Shown here piece by piece: positions 32,656 to 43,375 of a stretch of 64,000 bases of DNA. Position numbers and translations under genes: made by a program. Numbering within the stretch: position 1 is the first letter of the stretch; every line of letters starts with the position of its first letter. The stretch is from the NCBI GenBank assembly GCA_019787685.1, contig JAHNUO010000064.1:1-64000 (forward strand), given 5' to 3'. This DNA is from Chiua virens. Its lineage: Eukaryota; Basidiomycota; Agaricomycetes; Boletales; Boletaceae. Below the pieces are notes generated by a model. That model was not told the DNA's origin. It saw only the letters and a program-made list of their open reading frames with translations, and did no database searches.

Positions 32656-34438
32656 TTAAAGCACCATGTGAAGATCATTGCTAGAAAGAGAAAGAATCCT
32701 GGATAGGACTGCCAGTGATATTGGCATATCCCTCATCGTGAATGGAGTTGTCACATGGGGATGGTAAGTGCCGATTTGGAGATACAGAATGTCGGACATT
32801 GTAGTGGGCTCGTTGAGGTGTGGGTACAGGGAGTACAGCGTGACAGTTATGGTGAGAGGATGTTGATGAATTTGTTGACAAGGACAAGTTGGATGGGTTG
32901 ATAGGACGAGGGGAGCAACAGTTCCAGGTGGCTCTGGTGACCACTGGAGTAAGCCAGTTGGCCAAGGGAATGCAAGCATGTACCCTAGGAGGTTGTCCAG
33001 GGCACCTAGACTGGATGTGGCTGGGGGACCAGGTGAGACAAATGGGACATTGGTATATCCTGCATTCAATGTGTATGTGGCTAAGTTTTCAGCATTCAAA
33101 GCAAGCTTCATGCCACTGGGGGTGATTGTTGGGGAGGAATACTTGACTGGTCTGAAATAAGTGTTCCACCTCAGTGGAATTGGTGGCAATCATTTCTTCT
33201 TCAGTAAATGGAGCAAAGGAGGTGGATGGGAATAAAGGAGGCAAAGGAGGTGCTGACAGGATGGCCAAAGAGAGCTCTGCTTGGTAGCAGTGGAGGTTGA
33301 TGAGGAATTCCCCTGTTTGCATCTGGTGCAGAGTGTGCTCCAGGTAGGCATGGATGCAGTCATATATCTGTCCAGTCACTGCTGAGAGGTGGTGGTGGTT
33401 ATGGTTCTGTCCCTGGAGGTCTGATTGTATGAACATGAGGCATTCACATTGGATGTAGGTGGCACAGAGGGCATAGAGCAGCAAGTCCAAGTCTAGGTGG
33501 TGCTCAATCGGGAAGGCCATGGCAGGGTCTAGGATGAGTTCTTGCATACGTTGTAGGAGTTAGATACTTCTTACAGTTGTAGAATTCCTTTTCCTCACTC
33601 TTCATCATGTCCTATCATCTCCCATCTCATCCGTCATTGACTTCATGCTAGCCCAGTTTCATTCCTAGCATTTACAGATCATCTAAATCCAATCTGAGTC
33701 CAATCCGAGTCAACATGATCCAATCCAGTTTCATTGTACGTATTCTGCTTCATCTGATTTGATTATCCCATTTGATTTGGCCTTATTAAGGTCATTACTA
33801 TCCTAACACCTTCTTTTCCTTTGTTATCTACAAGGTTTGACACTCCTTAAATACTCACCCTACATTGATTCTGTACTTACCTAGGGTCAGATTGCCTTTA
33901 ACAGTCCTGGGTTGTGCCCAGGACTATAAAACCATGTTTTCTAACATAAAATATCTATCTTTCTGCATTCAGGAGATCTCCTGTTTACTCTCCCATGTGT
34001 GAGTGAGCTGGATAGCTTTCCTTTTATCTCGTCCTATCGTTCCTTTGCATCTCATCTACTCGAATCAATCCTCTCATCACCTCAACTCCACCTGGATACT
34101 TTTTCATCAACCAAATTTCATTCCAGATTGTTCAGCAGCCTCTAGGACTCCTAGACAAACCCAAATTCTTTAGGAGGACGAACACAATAAGGGCGCTCAG
34201 TAGGATGAGGCCATTGGCTAGGGTGTCCTCATCCTGCGAAAGCCACTGCTGACACAGCTGGAGAAATGGGTTGGGAGGACTCAGTGAGGGAGAATTCGGT
34301 GGAGATGATGGGAGCATTTGATGAGATGGCTGGCAGCAGGAGAGGAAGGTGCAGAATGGAGGCAGTGGGTGTGAAGACTGGTATAGAGTGGATGATTTCA
34401 TTTTCAAAGTCGGGAGTGGAACAAGAGCGGTAGGTCAT
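32656..34438 (-). pseudogene. G2 ORF3, split by an LTR
   Basis: This is the same third ORF as in G1. The C-terminal part is at 32656-33547 (block FPIEHHLDLDLLLYALCATY; zinc knuckle degraded near 33090-33110). The N-terminal part is at about 34171-34438 (MTYRSCSTPDFENEIIHS, nearly identical to the G1 start). Frames shift near 33180. The gap is filled by the L2 solo LTR, and roughly 70 bases of ORF3 appear lost there. Its conservation alongside G1 shows ORF3 is an original part of the family. Confidence 0.75.
33552..34170 (+). mobile_element. Solo LTR of family L2 inside G2
   Basis: It starts TGTAGGAGTTAGATACTTC and matches the LTRs at 53003-54398 (reverse) and 63254-63885. A hairpin CCTGGG-TTGTG-CCCAGG directly precedes a TATA segment (GACTATAAAACC) near 33905-33935. 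The right end is approximate, and no clear duplication is visible. Confidence 0.8.
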
Positions 34439-34439
34439 G

Positions 34440-35196
34440 ACAGCTTTGACGGTGACTGGTAGTGGTGGTCTGAGTTGGGAACGTAAGGGTCTGGGGGGAG
34501 GAAAGTCTGAGGAATGGAGTCATTTATAAGCATCTACTGTTTCCTGGGCATTTCCTAAATTGGATTCAGGTTCCCATGAGTCATTAGCTACAGAGTACCC
34601 CTTCTATCAGATCAGGAACTTGCGATTCCATGGAGTCCAGTTGTGGTGCAAGATCTGTTCAACTTTGTATTCCTCTTCTCCTGCAATAAGGTCAGGTAGT
34701 AGTTTCAGGAAGTTTGGGCTGTAGGTTTCAGTTTTGTGATAAGGTAATAACAAGGAAGTGTGAAAGACTGGGTGGATCTTCCATGTTTTGGAAAGGCAGA
34801 GGTGGTAAGTGAGTGGAGAAAGTACTTCTGTGATGGTGAAAGGTCCTTCTTGGTGTGATGCAAGTTTCGGGGATATTAGTTCCCATTTCAGGTTAAGACC
34901 TGGTTGAGTTCATGTGCAGCAAGGGCTTCATTGTGGGCTGCTGAGAGAACCTTAAGTCATTCTTCAACCACAGGAAGTTTGGTTTCTGTGATGATAGCAG
35001 GCAGGGGATGGGGTTTGTAGCCCATCATAAGGAAGAATAGAGATTTCCCTGTGAAGGAGTGGGGATGGTGGTTGTGTGCGAATTCAGCCATGGGAAGTAA
35101 GTCAGCCCAACTTGCAGGATTATTTTGGCAATACATGTGGAGATAGGGCTTGACTTCTTGGTTAACTCACTCTGTCTCCCCATCAGATTGGGGGTG
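34440..35196 (-). pseudogene. G2 chromodomain and integrase C-terminus
   Basis: The minus strand gives, with stops, EEEYKVEQIL, KGYSVANDSWEPESNLG (chromodomain, about 34555-34690) and further on the integrase C-terminal region to the core segment [10 protein letters not shown] next to 35196. Many stops interrupt it. The integrase continues on the far side of G3 at 40939. Confidence 0.8.
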
Positions 35197-35201
35197 GTAG
35201 G

Positions 35202-35871
35202 TGTTATGATAGTTCTGGGTAGGACCTAGCATAGCCACAAAAGCACTAAGTACCAAGTGGCTGCAATAACTCAAACAACCACCACTTGATACGTGGTGTG
35301 CTGAAGAGTTGAACAAGGGTTTCTGGTCAGCAGGTTGCTACCAGAGAGACAAGTGAAGACTCAGGTGTTGCTAAGAATTGTCCAGTAGGGAATCTATACC
35401 TGAGGGATGGTCAAGGGTCAAGGGTTGACTATGATGAGTCCAAGTGGTCAAGTGAGGACTTGGAGGAGTCCCAGGTTGAGTCGTCACAAGGAAGGTTCCG
35501 AGTGGAGCAGTGATACTCAGCTAGATTGTGGAGATCAAGACGAGAGTACAAGAGTATCTCTGCAAGGTATTTATACTACAAGAATCATGCATGGACCAAG
35601 TGTCCAACAGGGGTGGCCAAGAAGAGTGGAAGGGATAAAGGCCAAAAGGAGGAATCGTACAATACAATGGCAGTGGACAATGACAAAGAAGAAATGACAA
35701 ATGCAAAGCCATCGGATGATGACGAGAAATGAATGAGTAAAGCACTTGGGTTCAGCCGGTGCGGGATTACATAAGGTAAAAGTGAAATGAGTATGGATGA
35801 ACATACAAGGATATGTAGGTATCAAGTCAAGTGAAGTAGTACAAGTGAAGTGAACGAAAGAAATCATAACA
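35202..35871 (-). repeat. G3 3' LTR
   Basis: 670 bp, TGTTATGATAGTTCTGG ... GAAATCATAACA in plus orientation, followed by the complement of the polypurine tract (TTATCCCCTGAG). Confidence 0.93.
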
Positions 35872-35929
35872 TTATCCCCTGAGTACAATCAAAGCACCAA
35901 GCAAAGATCATTATGACTAGAAATCGAAA

Positions 35930-36676
35930 GAATCCCTGACAGGACTGCCAGTGATATTGGCACAGCCCTCATCATCAATGGGGTCATCACATGGGGACGC
36001 CGAGCATTGATCCGGAGATGCAGAAGGCTGTCATGCATGGCAGCAGGCTTGTTGAGGTGGGGGTACAGGGAGTATGGAGCAGCAGTTATGGTGGGATGAC
36101 GAAGACAAGTTCATTGACGAGAACGGAGTGGATGGAATGGCGGGGCGAGGTAAGTGCCTTCTCCAAGTAGCTCTGGTGGCCACAGGAGTAAGCCGGTTGG
36201 CAAGGGGGATGTAAGCGTGGTACCCTAGGAGGTCATCCAGGGCAGCAGGATTGGATGTGGCCAGGGGACCAGGTGAGGCAAATGGGGCATTGATACATGC
36301 TGCATTCAATGCGAGTGTGTCCAAGTTTATGGCACTCGAAACAGGCCTCATGGTAGCAGGGGGGATCGTCAGGGAGGGATACCTGACCAGTCCGAAACAT
36401 CAGTTCGGCTTCAGCACCCTTTGTAAGGCCGTGGTCAACCACAACCATGAGAGAGTCATAGCCCTCCATGGAGATGGGAAGATCCGTGATGAGGTCCATG
36501 GAGACATTCTGGAATGGTTGAGAGCACGCGGAGGGTATTGGGGAGAGAGGAGGGGTGGTCGGGTGAGTGTTGACCTTGTGCTGCTGGCACGAGGTGCAAC
36601 CGGAGACGTAAGCACAGATGAAGGAGGCAAGCCCAGGCCACCAGAATTCAGCGGCGATGAGCTGATGAGTTTTCAA
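35930..36676 (-). pseudogene. G3 integrase-ORF3 fusion produced by a deletion
   Basis: One open frame (36676-36233) begins in the integrase zinc domain (CTSCQQHKVNTHP), enters the catalytic core ([28 protein letters not shown]) and then jumps directly to ORF3 (AEAELMFRTGQVSLPDD), including the intact zinc knuckle CFECHKLGHTRIEC. The jump, at about 36415, removes the rest of the integrase, the chromodomain and half of ORF3, in frame. A second frame (36351-36031) continues the ORF3 C-terminus. Without the second and third catalytic residues no integrase activity is possible. Whether the deletion came before or after insertion is not known. Confidence 0.85.
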
Positions 36677-36699
36677 GAAGCCAGGATGGCCAGCGGAGT

Positions 36700-37490
36700 G
36701 GGAGTCATGGTGTCGAGCAACAATCTGTTGCTGGAGTTCATGGTTTGGCAGAACATATACACAGCCCTGGTAGGTCAGGACACTGGCGTTGTATTTTCAG
36801 TTGGAGAGGCGGGCGTGGAATGACAATGGAAGGCCACCATCCAGGGCATTGAGGGTGTCTAAGACCAGAGGGTCGTTGACCAAGGATTTCACGATCAAGG
36901 ACTGTAGATCCAAGGTCACAAGGTTGACAAAGATGTTATCCAGGAGGAGTGTGATGTCTTCGTTGTCCAAGTCCAATGTGATATGGTCTGGGCGCTGGGA
37001 GAGTGCATCCAGGTCATCGAGGAGTTTTCTGGGGACATGGGAAAATGTGAGGTTGAAATCACCGAGGTTGAGGAGCCATCATGCTTGGCAACAGTTGAGG
37101 TGTTGGGGTTGATGGAAGTACATCAGGTTCTTGTGGTCCGAGAAGACCGTGACTTGGTGTGTGCTCCCATGGAGGTGGTGGTGCCAGGCTTTGAGGGATC
37201 TAATGACGGCAAGGAGCTCTCAGTCATAGATGTCATAGTGTCATTTAGCCATGTTGAAGGACTGAGAGAGGTAAGAACAGGGTTTCTAGTCATCATTTTT
37301 GTCGGTCTGGAGGAGAACACCACCTGTGGTGTACTTCAACGCATCAGTGGTGATAGCAAAGGGGCGAGAGGTGTCAGGAAACCGAAGGACCGGATCCGTG
37401 GTAAAAGCCTTTTTGAGGCGTTCAAAGGCGGTGACCTGGGGGGGTCCCCAAGTCCAAGGGGCGTCTTCCTTGGTCAGATTGATGAGTGAT
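36700..37490 (-). pseudogene. G3 RNase H and integrase N-terminal zinc region
   Basis: RNase H is recognised at about 37300-37390 (RPFAITTDALKYTTGGVLL; the usual DAS is DAL) and continues with frame changes towards 36960. The integrase N-terminus follows to 36680. Stops are frequent. It matches the corresponding region of G1 in order and length. Confidence 0.75.
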
Positions 37491-38250
37491 CTAGCGATGG
37501 TCGAGTAGTCGGGGATGAACCAATGGTAGAAATTGGCAAAGCCCATGAATGATCGGACGTCCTTGAGCTTGGTGGGAGTGGGCCAGTCAGTGATGCCAGT
37601 GACCTTGATGGGGTCCATGGCAAGTTCTCCTGGTCAAGCGATCATGCCAAGGTATTCTACTTTGGTGGTAGCGAAGTGGCATTTCTCGAGCTTGAAGTGA
37701 AGGTCTACTTCCTTCATGTGGGTGAGAACGTGTTTGGTGCACTCCATGTGGGTGGCCTTGTCTTCGGAGAAGATGAGGAGGTTGTCCATGTAGATGATGA
37801 GCCAATGTTCGGCAATAATATTGCAGAAGGAGTCGTTCATGAATTGTTAGAATATGGCAGGAGAGTTGGTCAGTCCGAAGAACATGACCATGGGTTTGAA
37901 GAGGCCACAATGGGTGATAAAAGCGGCTTTCCATTGGTGTCCATCCTTGATATGAACGTTGTTGTAACCCCATTGGACGTCGAACTTGGTGAAAAGTTTG
38001 GCATCTTTTAATTTGTCGACAAGGTCAGAGATAAGAGGAAGGGGGTAGGCATCGTGAACGGTGTGTTCATTGACATAGTGATATTCTTGGCAAGGATGGA
38101 GTTTGCCATCCTTCTTTTTAACAAAGAAGAAGGGAGAGGTCTGAGGGGAGTTTGAGGGGCGGATCTTGCCATTGGCGAGATGATCATCGATGAAGTCATC
38201 TGTGGCCTTGCGCTCGCCAGGTGACAAGGGGTAGACCTTTCCAACTTTCA
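37286..38250 (-). pseudogene. G3 reverse transcriptase, YMDN in place of YMDD
   Basis: RT motifs run from [20 protein letters not shown] (about 38110) through KFDVQWGYNNVHIKDG to the polymerase signature, which reads LIIYMDNLLIFSEDK (about 37760-37800). The second catalytic Asp of YMDD is Asn. The thumb and connection (FMGFANFYHWFIPDYS) follow. The frame breaks near 37845. The same Asn is found in G2 but not in G1. Confidence 0.88.
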
Positions 38251-39011
38251 GTTGGAAGATGTCCTTCAGATGGATTTCGTGATCACAAGACTGGGAGGAA
38301 GGCATCTGATTGAAGGGTTCCTTCACAAATATGGATTCGAATTCTGAATATTCTGAAGGGAGGGTGATCTGGGGTTTCTTCACTGTGGCCGCAAGGGCGG
38401 TAGTGTTGGGGAGCTTCTTGGGTTGCATAGTCCGAACAAAGCATTGTCCAGCATGCATGATGCAGTTGACAGAGTGTTGCACGGATTGGGTCGTGAAATG
38501 ATGCCCAGTTTCTGTGCCAAAGTAGTCATAGAGTTTGCCGTCCCAGATGGGATCAACATCGAGGTGGCGGATGGGTCGGATTGGAGGTGGGTGAGCGAGT
38601 TTGGCGGAGTGTTTGGGTTCGTCTGTGGTAATGGGGGGAAGGTTGGGTTCGGGAGTGGATATGGTGATAGTTTTGGCAACCCAATCAATGGTCAGGTTGG
38701 TCGCTTTAAGCCAAGAGAGGCCGAGGATTACGTTTTCTGAACCACAGTGGGATGATGTGGAACTTGACACGTTGGAGTACTCTGCCAAGAGCAATCTGGA
38801 GAGTAGTGGTGAACTTGATGTCACCGTTCTTGTTCATGGTCGCATCGATGTTCCAGACTGGGATGGGTTTCGGAAGGCGATCCTTCAGGAATTTGGTCTT
38901 CTGGACAAAGTGCCAGTTGATACAGTTGATTCCGGCTCCAGAGTCAATGAGAGTGCGGGTGTTGATGTCTTGTGAGGTAGCGGTAACGTTCAATCTAACA
39001 GGGATTTGCAT
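38251..39011 (-). pseudogene. G3 protease and linker to RT
   Basis: The protease signature TLIDSGAGINCINWHFVQ lies at about 38895-38950 and is intact. A frame change near 38760-38820 moves to the frame VILGLSWLKATNLTIDWV, which continues without a stop through the linker into RT. At the position where G1 has its stop, this copy has Trp, which supports the view that the G1 stop is a mutation. Confidence 0.87.
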
Positions 39012-39079
39012 AGATTAGGACGAAAGCTCAGCTACAAGTACATGGGTATGAGAATGGGAAGATACTGGCGTCAAATCGG

Positions 39080-40205
39080 TCTTCCTCCTTAAAAACCTGT
39101 GACTGGAGTGGTCACCTTGTTGACACTCATGGTGTCCTTGTCATCCTCCTCAACTTCTACTAAGGCAGGGACAGGGTCCAGTGTTGAAGTGGTTTTTCGG
39201 ACTTTTTTAGTGAAGGATGTGGGTGGGTTCTTGTTTGAGAATGCTGTGCAATTGGACATTTGATGTCTGGGTTTGCGACAGCAGAAGCAAAGGTTGTTCT
39301 CAAAGCATCGCTTTCACTCAGCTTTGGTAAGCTTTGGGACATAGATTGCGTCTACATCCATGGCGTTGGGGTCTCACTCCTTCTTGTGAGGGGGATTGTC
39401 GTGGAAGACGACGGCAGCAGCAGGTTTCTTGTTTTGGCGAGCTATCTCATCGGCACGCTCCCATTGAGTTTTGAAATGGATGGCTTTGGTATACCACTTG
39501 TCAATCGTGGTAGGGACTGTGTCCATTCCTTGGATGCACTGCATGAGGGAAGGTGGGAGACTGGTCACAAAGAAGTTGACAAGGACGGAGCCGGTGAGTC
39601 TGGTAGTGATGACCTTGTTGCAGAAGCAGGAGATGTAGGAGGGGATGTCTTCATTCTTGGTGGAACACGTGGTAGAGAGCCAGGCGATTGCGTCGCCCTT
39701 GGTGTCATGGTGTTCAAAGTTCTTTCAAAACTCTGTCTGCCAGTCGATCCAGGTTCCAAAGGATTTAGTGGTGATGGACTTGGTGCGGAACATGCCAGCC
39801 CAAGTAAGAGCAGATCCTTCAGTCATAAACAAGAGGGCAAAGGTGACTTGCTTGTTTTCTGTGTTGTAAACATCTTCATTAACGAAGAGGTAGGTTGCTT
39901 GCCGAGACAAAGTTTGACGGCTTTACTAGACATGTTGCTAGCAGTCAAGGTGGTTGGTACAGGTAGTGGTGCTGGGGTGTAGATAATTGAGGGGTTCCTG
40001 ATGGACGGTAGTCCAGGGATGTTCCTTCGTGGGGTTGTAGGGGGTGTGAAGGAGGCAAGGGTAGGGAGGTCGAGTGATTGGTGAAGACAATCAGCTAGTT
40101 GCTGAGTTTCATCCTCCAAGTTGTGGACATTGATGTCCTAGTTGCTATCCTGGACTTCAGGGAAGTGGGTTGAGGGTTTGGGTGAATTGTCAGAGAGGTC
40201 TGTCA
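39080..40205 (-). pseudogene. G3 gag with zinc knuckle
   Basis: From MTDLSDNSPKPSTH (about 40205) the minus strand gives a Gag-like protein: SSKAVKLCLGKQPTYLFVNE, then MTEGSALTWAGMF and SFGTWIDWQTEF (capsid-like block, about 39895-39725), then QGMDTVPTTIDKWYTKAI and a knuckle CFCCRKPRHQMSNC (C-x2-C-x4-H-x4-C, about 39255-39300). Stops and frameshifts lie near 40140, 39727 and 39370. This is the only fairly complete gag of the family in the window. It shows the family has a Gag knuckle in addition to those of ORF3. Confidence 0.82.
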
Positions 40206-40325
40206 TTGAGGGTTGGTCTGACCGGGGTCTCCAGCCAGAGGCAAGTACAGGATGGTTGGGGCATCCGGAGGAAATGATGGGCAGCTACTGCATGGAGGCA
40301 GGCTGTTCAGGTAGTCTTGATCTTA

Positions 40326-40933
40326 TGTTATGATAGTTCTGGGTAGGACCTAGCGTAGCTGCAAAAGCACTAAGTATCAAGTGGCTGCAATAACTCAAAC
40401 AACCACCACTTGATATGTTGACTCAGGTGTTGCTGAGAATTGTCCAGTAGGGAATCTATACCCGAGGGACGGTCAAGGGTCAAGGGTTGACTACGATGAG
40501 TCCAAGTGGTCAAGTGAGGACTTGGAGGAGTCCCAGGTTGAGTCGTCACAAGGAAGGTTCTGAGTGGAGCAGTGATACTCAACTAGATTGTGGAGATCAA
40601 GACGAGAGTACAAGAGCATCTCTGCAAGGTATTTATACTATGAGAATTGTGCATGGACCAAGTGTTCAACAGGGGTGGCCAAGAAGAGTGGAAGGGATAA
40701 AGGCCAAAAGGAGGAATCGTACAATATGATGGCAGCGGACAATGATGAAGAAGAAATGACAAATGCAAAGCCATTGGATGATGACAAGAAATGAATGAGT
40801 AAAGCACTCAGGTTGAGCCGGTGCGGGGTTACATCAGGTGAAAGTGAAATGAGTATAGATGAATGTATGAGGATACATAGGTATTGAGTCAAGTGAAGTA
40901 GTACAAGTGAAGTGAAAGAAAGAAATCATGACA
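40326..40933 (-). repeat. G3 5' LTR
   Basis: 608 bp. It matches the 3' LTR except for about 62 missing bases near 40420. A TATA box (TATAAATA on the minus strand, about 40629-40636) is followed 25-35 bases on by AGATCAAGAC on the plus strand (40594-40603), the partner of the primer-binding segment at 40313-40325. Confidence 0.92.
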
Positions 40934-40938
40934 GTAGG

Positions 40939-41290
40939 CAGTGTAGAGGGCGAGATGATAGCCAATAAGGTGTGAGAGTTCCTTGGCAAAGGCAGAAGCA
41001 AATTATGGTCCATGATCGCAGATGATTTTGTCATAGAGGCTGAATCGGGAGTAGACCTTGTGGAAAAAGAGGCAGGCAATGCCTGCAGAGTTGGTGGTTT
41101 TTATCGTAGGGCAAAGAATTACCCCCTTTGTAAGGCCATGGTTGACCACAACCATGAGAGAGTCATAGCCCTCTTTGGTGACAGGAAGATCCATGATGAG
41201 ATCAATGGAAATGTTCTAGAAGGGGCAGGCACACACAGAGGGGATAGGAGCAAGGGGTGGTGAGGTCGGATGAGTGTTGACCTTGTGCTG
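40939..41290 (-). pseudogene. G2 integrase core, outer part
   Basis: On the minus strand this reads [20 protein letters not shown], then [18 protein letters not shown] (second catalytic Asp kept) and a stop, and runs to the G3 insertion. It continues at 35196 beyond G3. Near 41290 it joins directly to RNase H through a deletion: FAIITDAS is followed by NQQHKVNTH. Confidence 0.82.
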
Positions 41291-43028
41291 CTGGTTGGAG
41301 GCGTCAGTGATGATAGCAAATGGGTGCAAGGAGTCAGGGAATCAGAGGACTGGGTCTGTGGTAAAGGTCCTTTTAAGGCATTCAAAGGTGGAGATTTGGG
41401 AGGGACCCCACACCCAGGGAGCATCTTTCTTGGTGAGATTGATGAGGGGTCAGGCGATGGTTGAGTAGTCTGGGATAAACTGTTGATAGAAGTTGGTGAA
41501 GCCCATGAATGCTTGGATGTCCTTGAGCTTGGTAGAAGTGAGCCAGTCAGCAATGCCTGCAACTTTGACAGGGTCCATGGCAAGTTCACCAGGGCAAGCG
41601 ATCATACCAAGGTATTCTACCACTGTGGTGATGAAGTGACATTTTTCGAGTTTGAGGTGAAGGTCAAGTTCTTTCATGTGGGCAAGGACTTGCTTAGTGC
41701 ACTCGGTGTGTTCAGCTTCACTGCCAGAAAAGATCAGGAGGTTGTCCATGTAAATGATGAGCCATCCCTTGGTGATCATGTCCCAGAAGGAGTCATTCAT
41801 GAATCGTTGGAATGTTGCAGGGGAGGTTAGTTGAAAGAACATAACTGTAGGTTCAAAGAGGCCATTGTGGGTGATAAATGTGGCTTTCCATTGGTGTCTA
41901 TCCTTGATTCAGATATTGTTATAGCCCCATCAGACGTTGAACTTGGTGAAGAGTTTGGCATCCTTGAGCTTATCAACAAGGTCAGAGATGAGAGAAAGGG
42001 GGGTAGGCATTGTGGATGGTGTGCTCATTGATGTAGCAGTAATCCTGACAGGGACAGAGCTTCCCATCCTTTTTCTTGACGAAAAAGAAGGGAGATGCCT
42101 GGGGGGAGTTTGAGGGGTGAATCTTGCCATTAGCAAGGTGTTCGTCAATGAAGTCATCAGTGGCTTTTCATTCATCTGGGGATAAGGGGTATACCTTTCC
42201 AACTTTTGGTTGGAACAAGTCCTTGAGGTAGATCTTGTGGTCACAGGATCTAGAGGGGGGCATTTGGTTGAAGGATTCCTTTGCAAATACAGATTCGAAC
42301 TCCACATATTCCAAAGGGAGGGTAATCTTGGTTTTGGGGGCTGTGGCAGCAAGGGAGGTGGCATTTGTGAGCTTCTTGGGTTGGGTAGCCTGGATGAAGT
42401 GTTGCCCCACACACATGATGTGATTCATGGAGTGTCATACTGATTGGGTAGTAAAGTGGTGACCAGTTTCAGTACCAAGGTAGTCGTAGAGTATGCTATC
42501 CCAGATGGGGTCGACATCAAGGTGGCGGGTAGGGTGGTTTGGTAGAGGATGGGTGAGTTTGGCTGAGTGATGGGGTTCATCGGTGGTGATAGGAGGGTGG
42601 TTGGGTTCAGGAGCAGAGATAGTGATGGTCTTGGTGACCCAGTCAATGATGGGATTGGTCACTTTGAGCCAAGGTAGACTGAGGATCATATTTTCCGAAT
42701 CACAATGGCTTATGTGGAACTTTATGCATTGGAGTATTCCGCCAAGAGTGATCCTGAGGGTGGTGGTGAACTTGATGTCTCCATTTTTATTCATGGTGGT
42801 GTCTACATTCCAAACTGGGATAGGTTTCAGAAGATGTTCTTTTGGGAGGTTGTTCTTCTGGATGAAGTGCCAGTTGATACAATTGATTCCAGCCCCAGAG
42901 TCAATGAGGGTGTGGGTGTCGACGTCTTTTGAGGTAGTAGTAGTGTTCAATCTTATGGGAATTTGCATAGATTGAGAGGAGAGTTCAGCTACTAGTACAT
43001 GTTTATGAGAAGTGGAAGATACCGGCAT
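41291..43028 (-). pseudogene. G2 RNase H start, reverse transcriptase (YMDN) and protease
   Basis: The protease lies in the frame 43028-42435 (TLIDSGAGINCINWHFIQ), which continues without a break into the linker. RT motifs follow with frame changes (KFNV near 41940; LIIYMDNLLIFSGSE near 41735-41780; FMGFTNFYQQFIPDYS near 41480). As in G3, the YMDD signature is YMDN. Only the first residues of RNase H remain before the deletion at 41290. CpG sites present in G1 are mostly TpG or CpA here. Confidence 0.88.
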
Positions 43029-43375
43029 CGAATCGGTCTTCCTCCTTGAAAACCTGTGAATGGAGTAGTCACCTTGTTGCAGAAGGTGGAAATATAGGAA
43101 GGGATGTCATTGTTTTTTGTGGCTCAGGTAGTGGACAACCAGGCAATGGCATTGCCTTCCAATTCTGAGTGGTGGACGTTGATGTCTGGGTCATTCTCCT
43201 GAGGTTCAGAAGATAGTGAAGAGGGTTCAGGGTTTTTGTCTGATAGATCAGATGGTGGGGAGTTGGATGACCGAAGTCTCCAGGTGGCAGCAATGGCTGG
43301 ACAAGTGGGGCGTCCTGAAGAAATGGTAGGCAGCTAACTGCATGAAGGCAGGCTGTAAGGAGAGTCTTGTTCTTA
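43029..43375 (-). pseudogene. G2 gag remnant and primer-binding region
   Basis: Short gag pieces remain, with two internal deletions relative to G3. One joins two copies of the sequence ACCTTGTTG (near 43070-43080), so it probably arose between short direct repeats. Next to the LTR (43361-43375) is AGTCTTGTTCTTA, the primer-binding segment discussed under findings. Confidence 0.7.

Larger units (their letters stand above)
35202..40933 (-). mobile_element. G3: chromovirus copy with both LTRs, TSD GTAGG
   Basis: The 5732-bp element lies inside the G2 integrase. GTAGG is found directly outside both LTRs (35197-35201 and 40934-40938). On the minus strand the order is 5' LTR, primer-binding segment, gag, protease, RT, RNase H, integrase start, ORF3 end, polypurine tract, 3' LTR. 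The integrase core, chromodomain and first half of ORF3 are deleted. The two LTRs differ mainly by about 62 bp missing from the 5' LTR. Confidence 0.95.
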
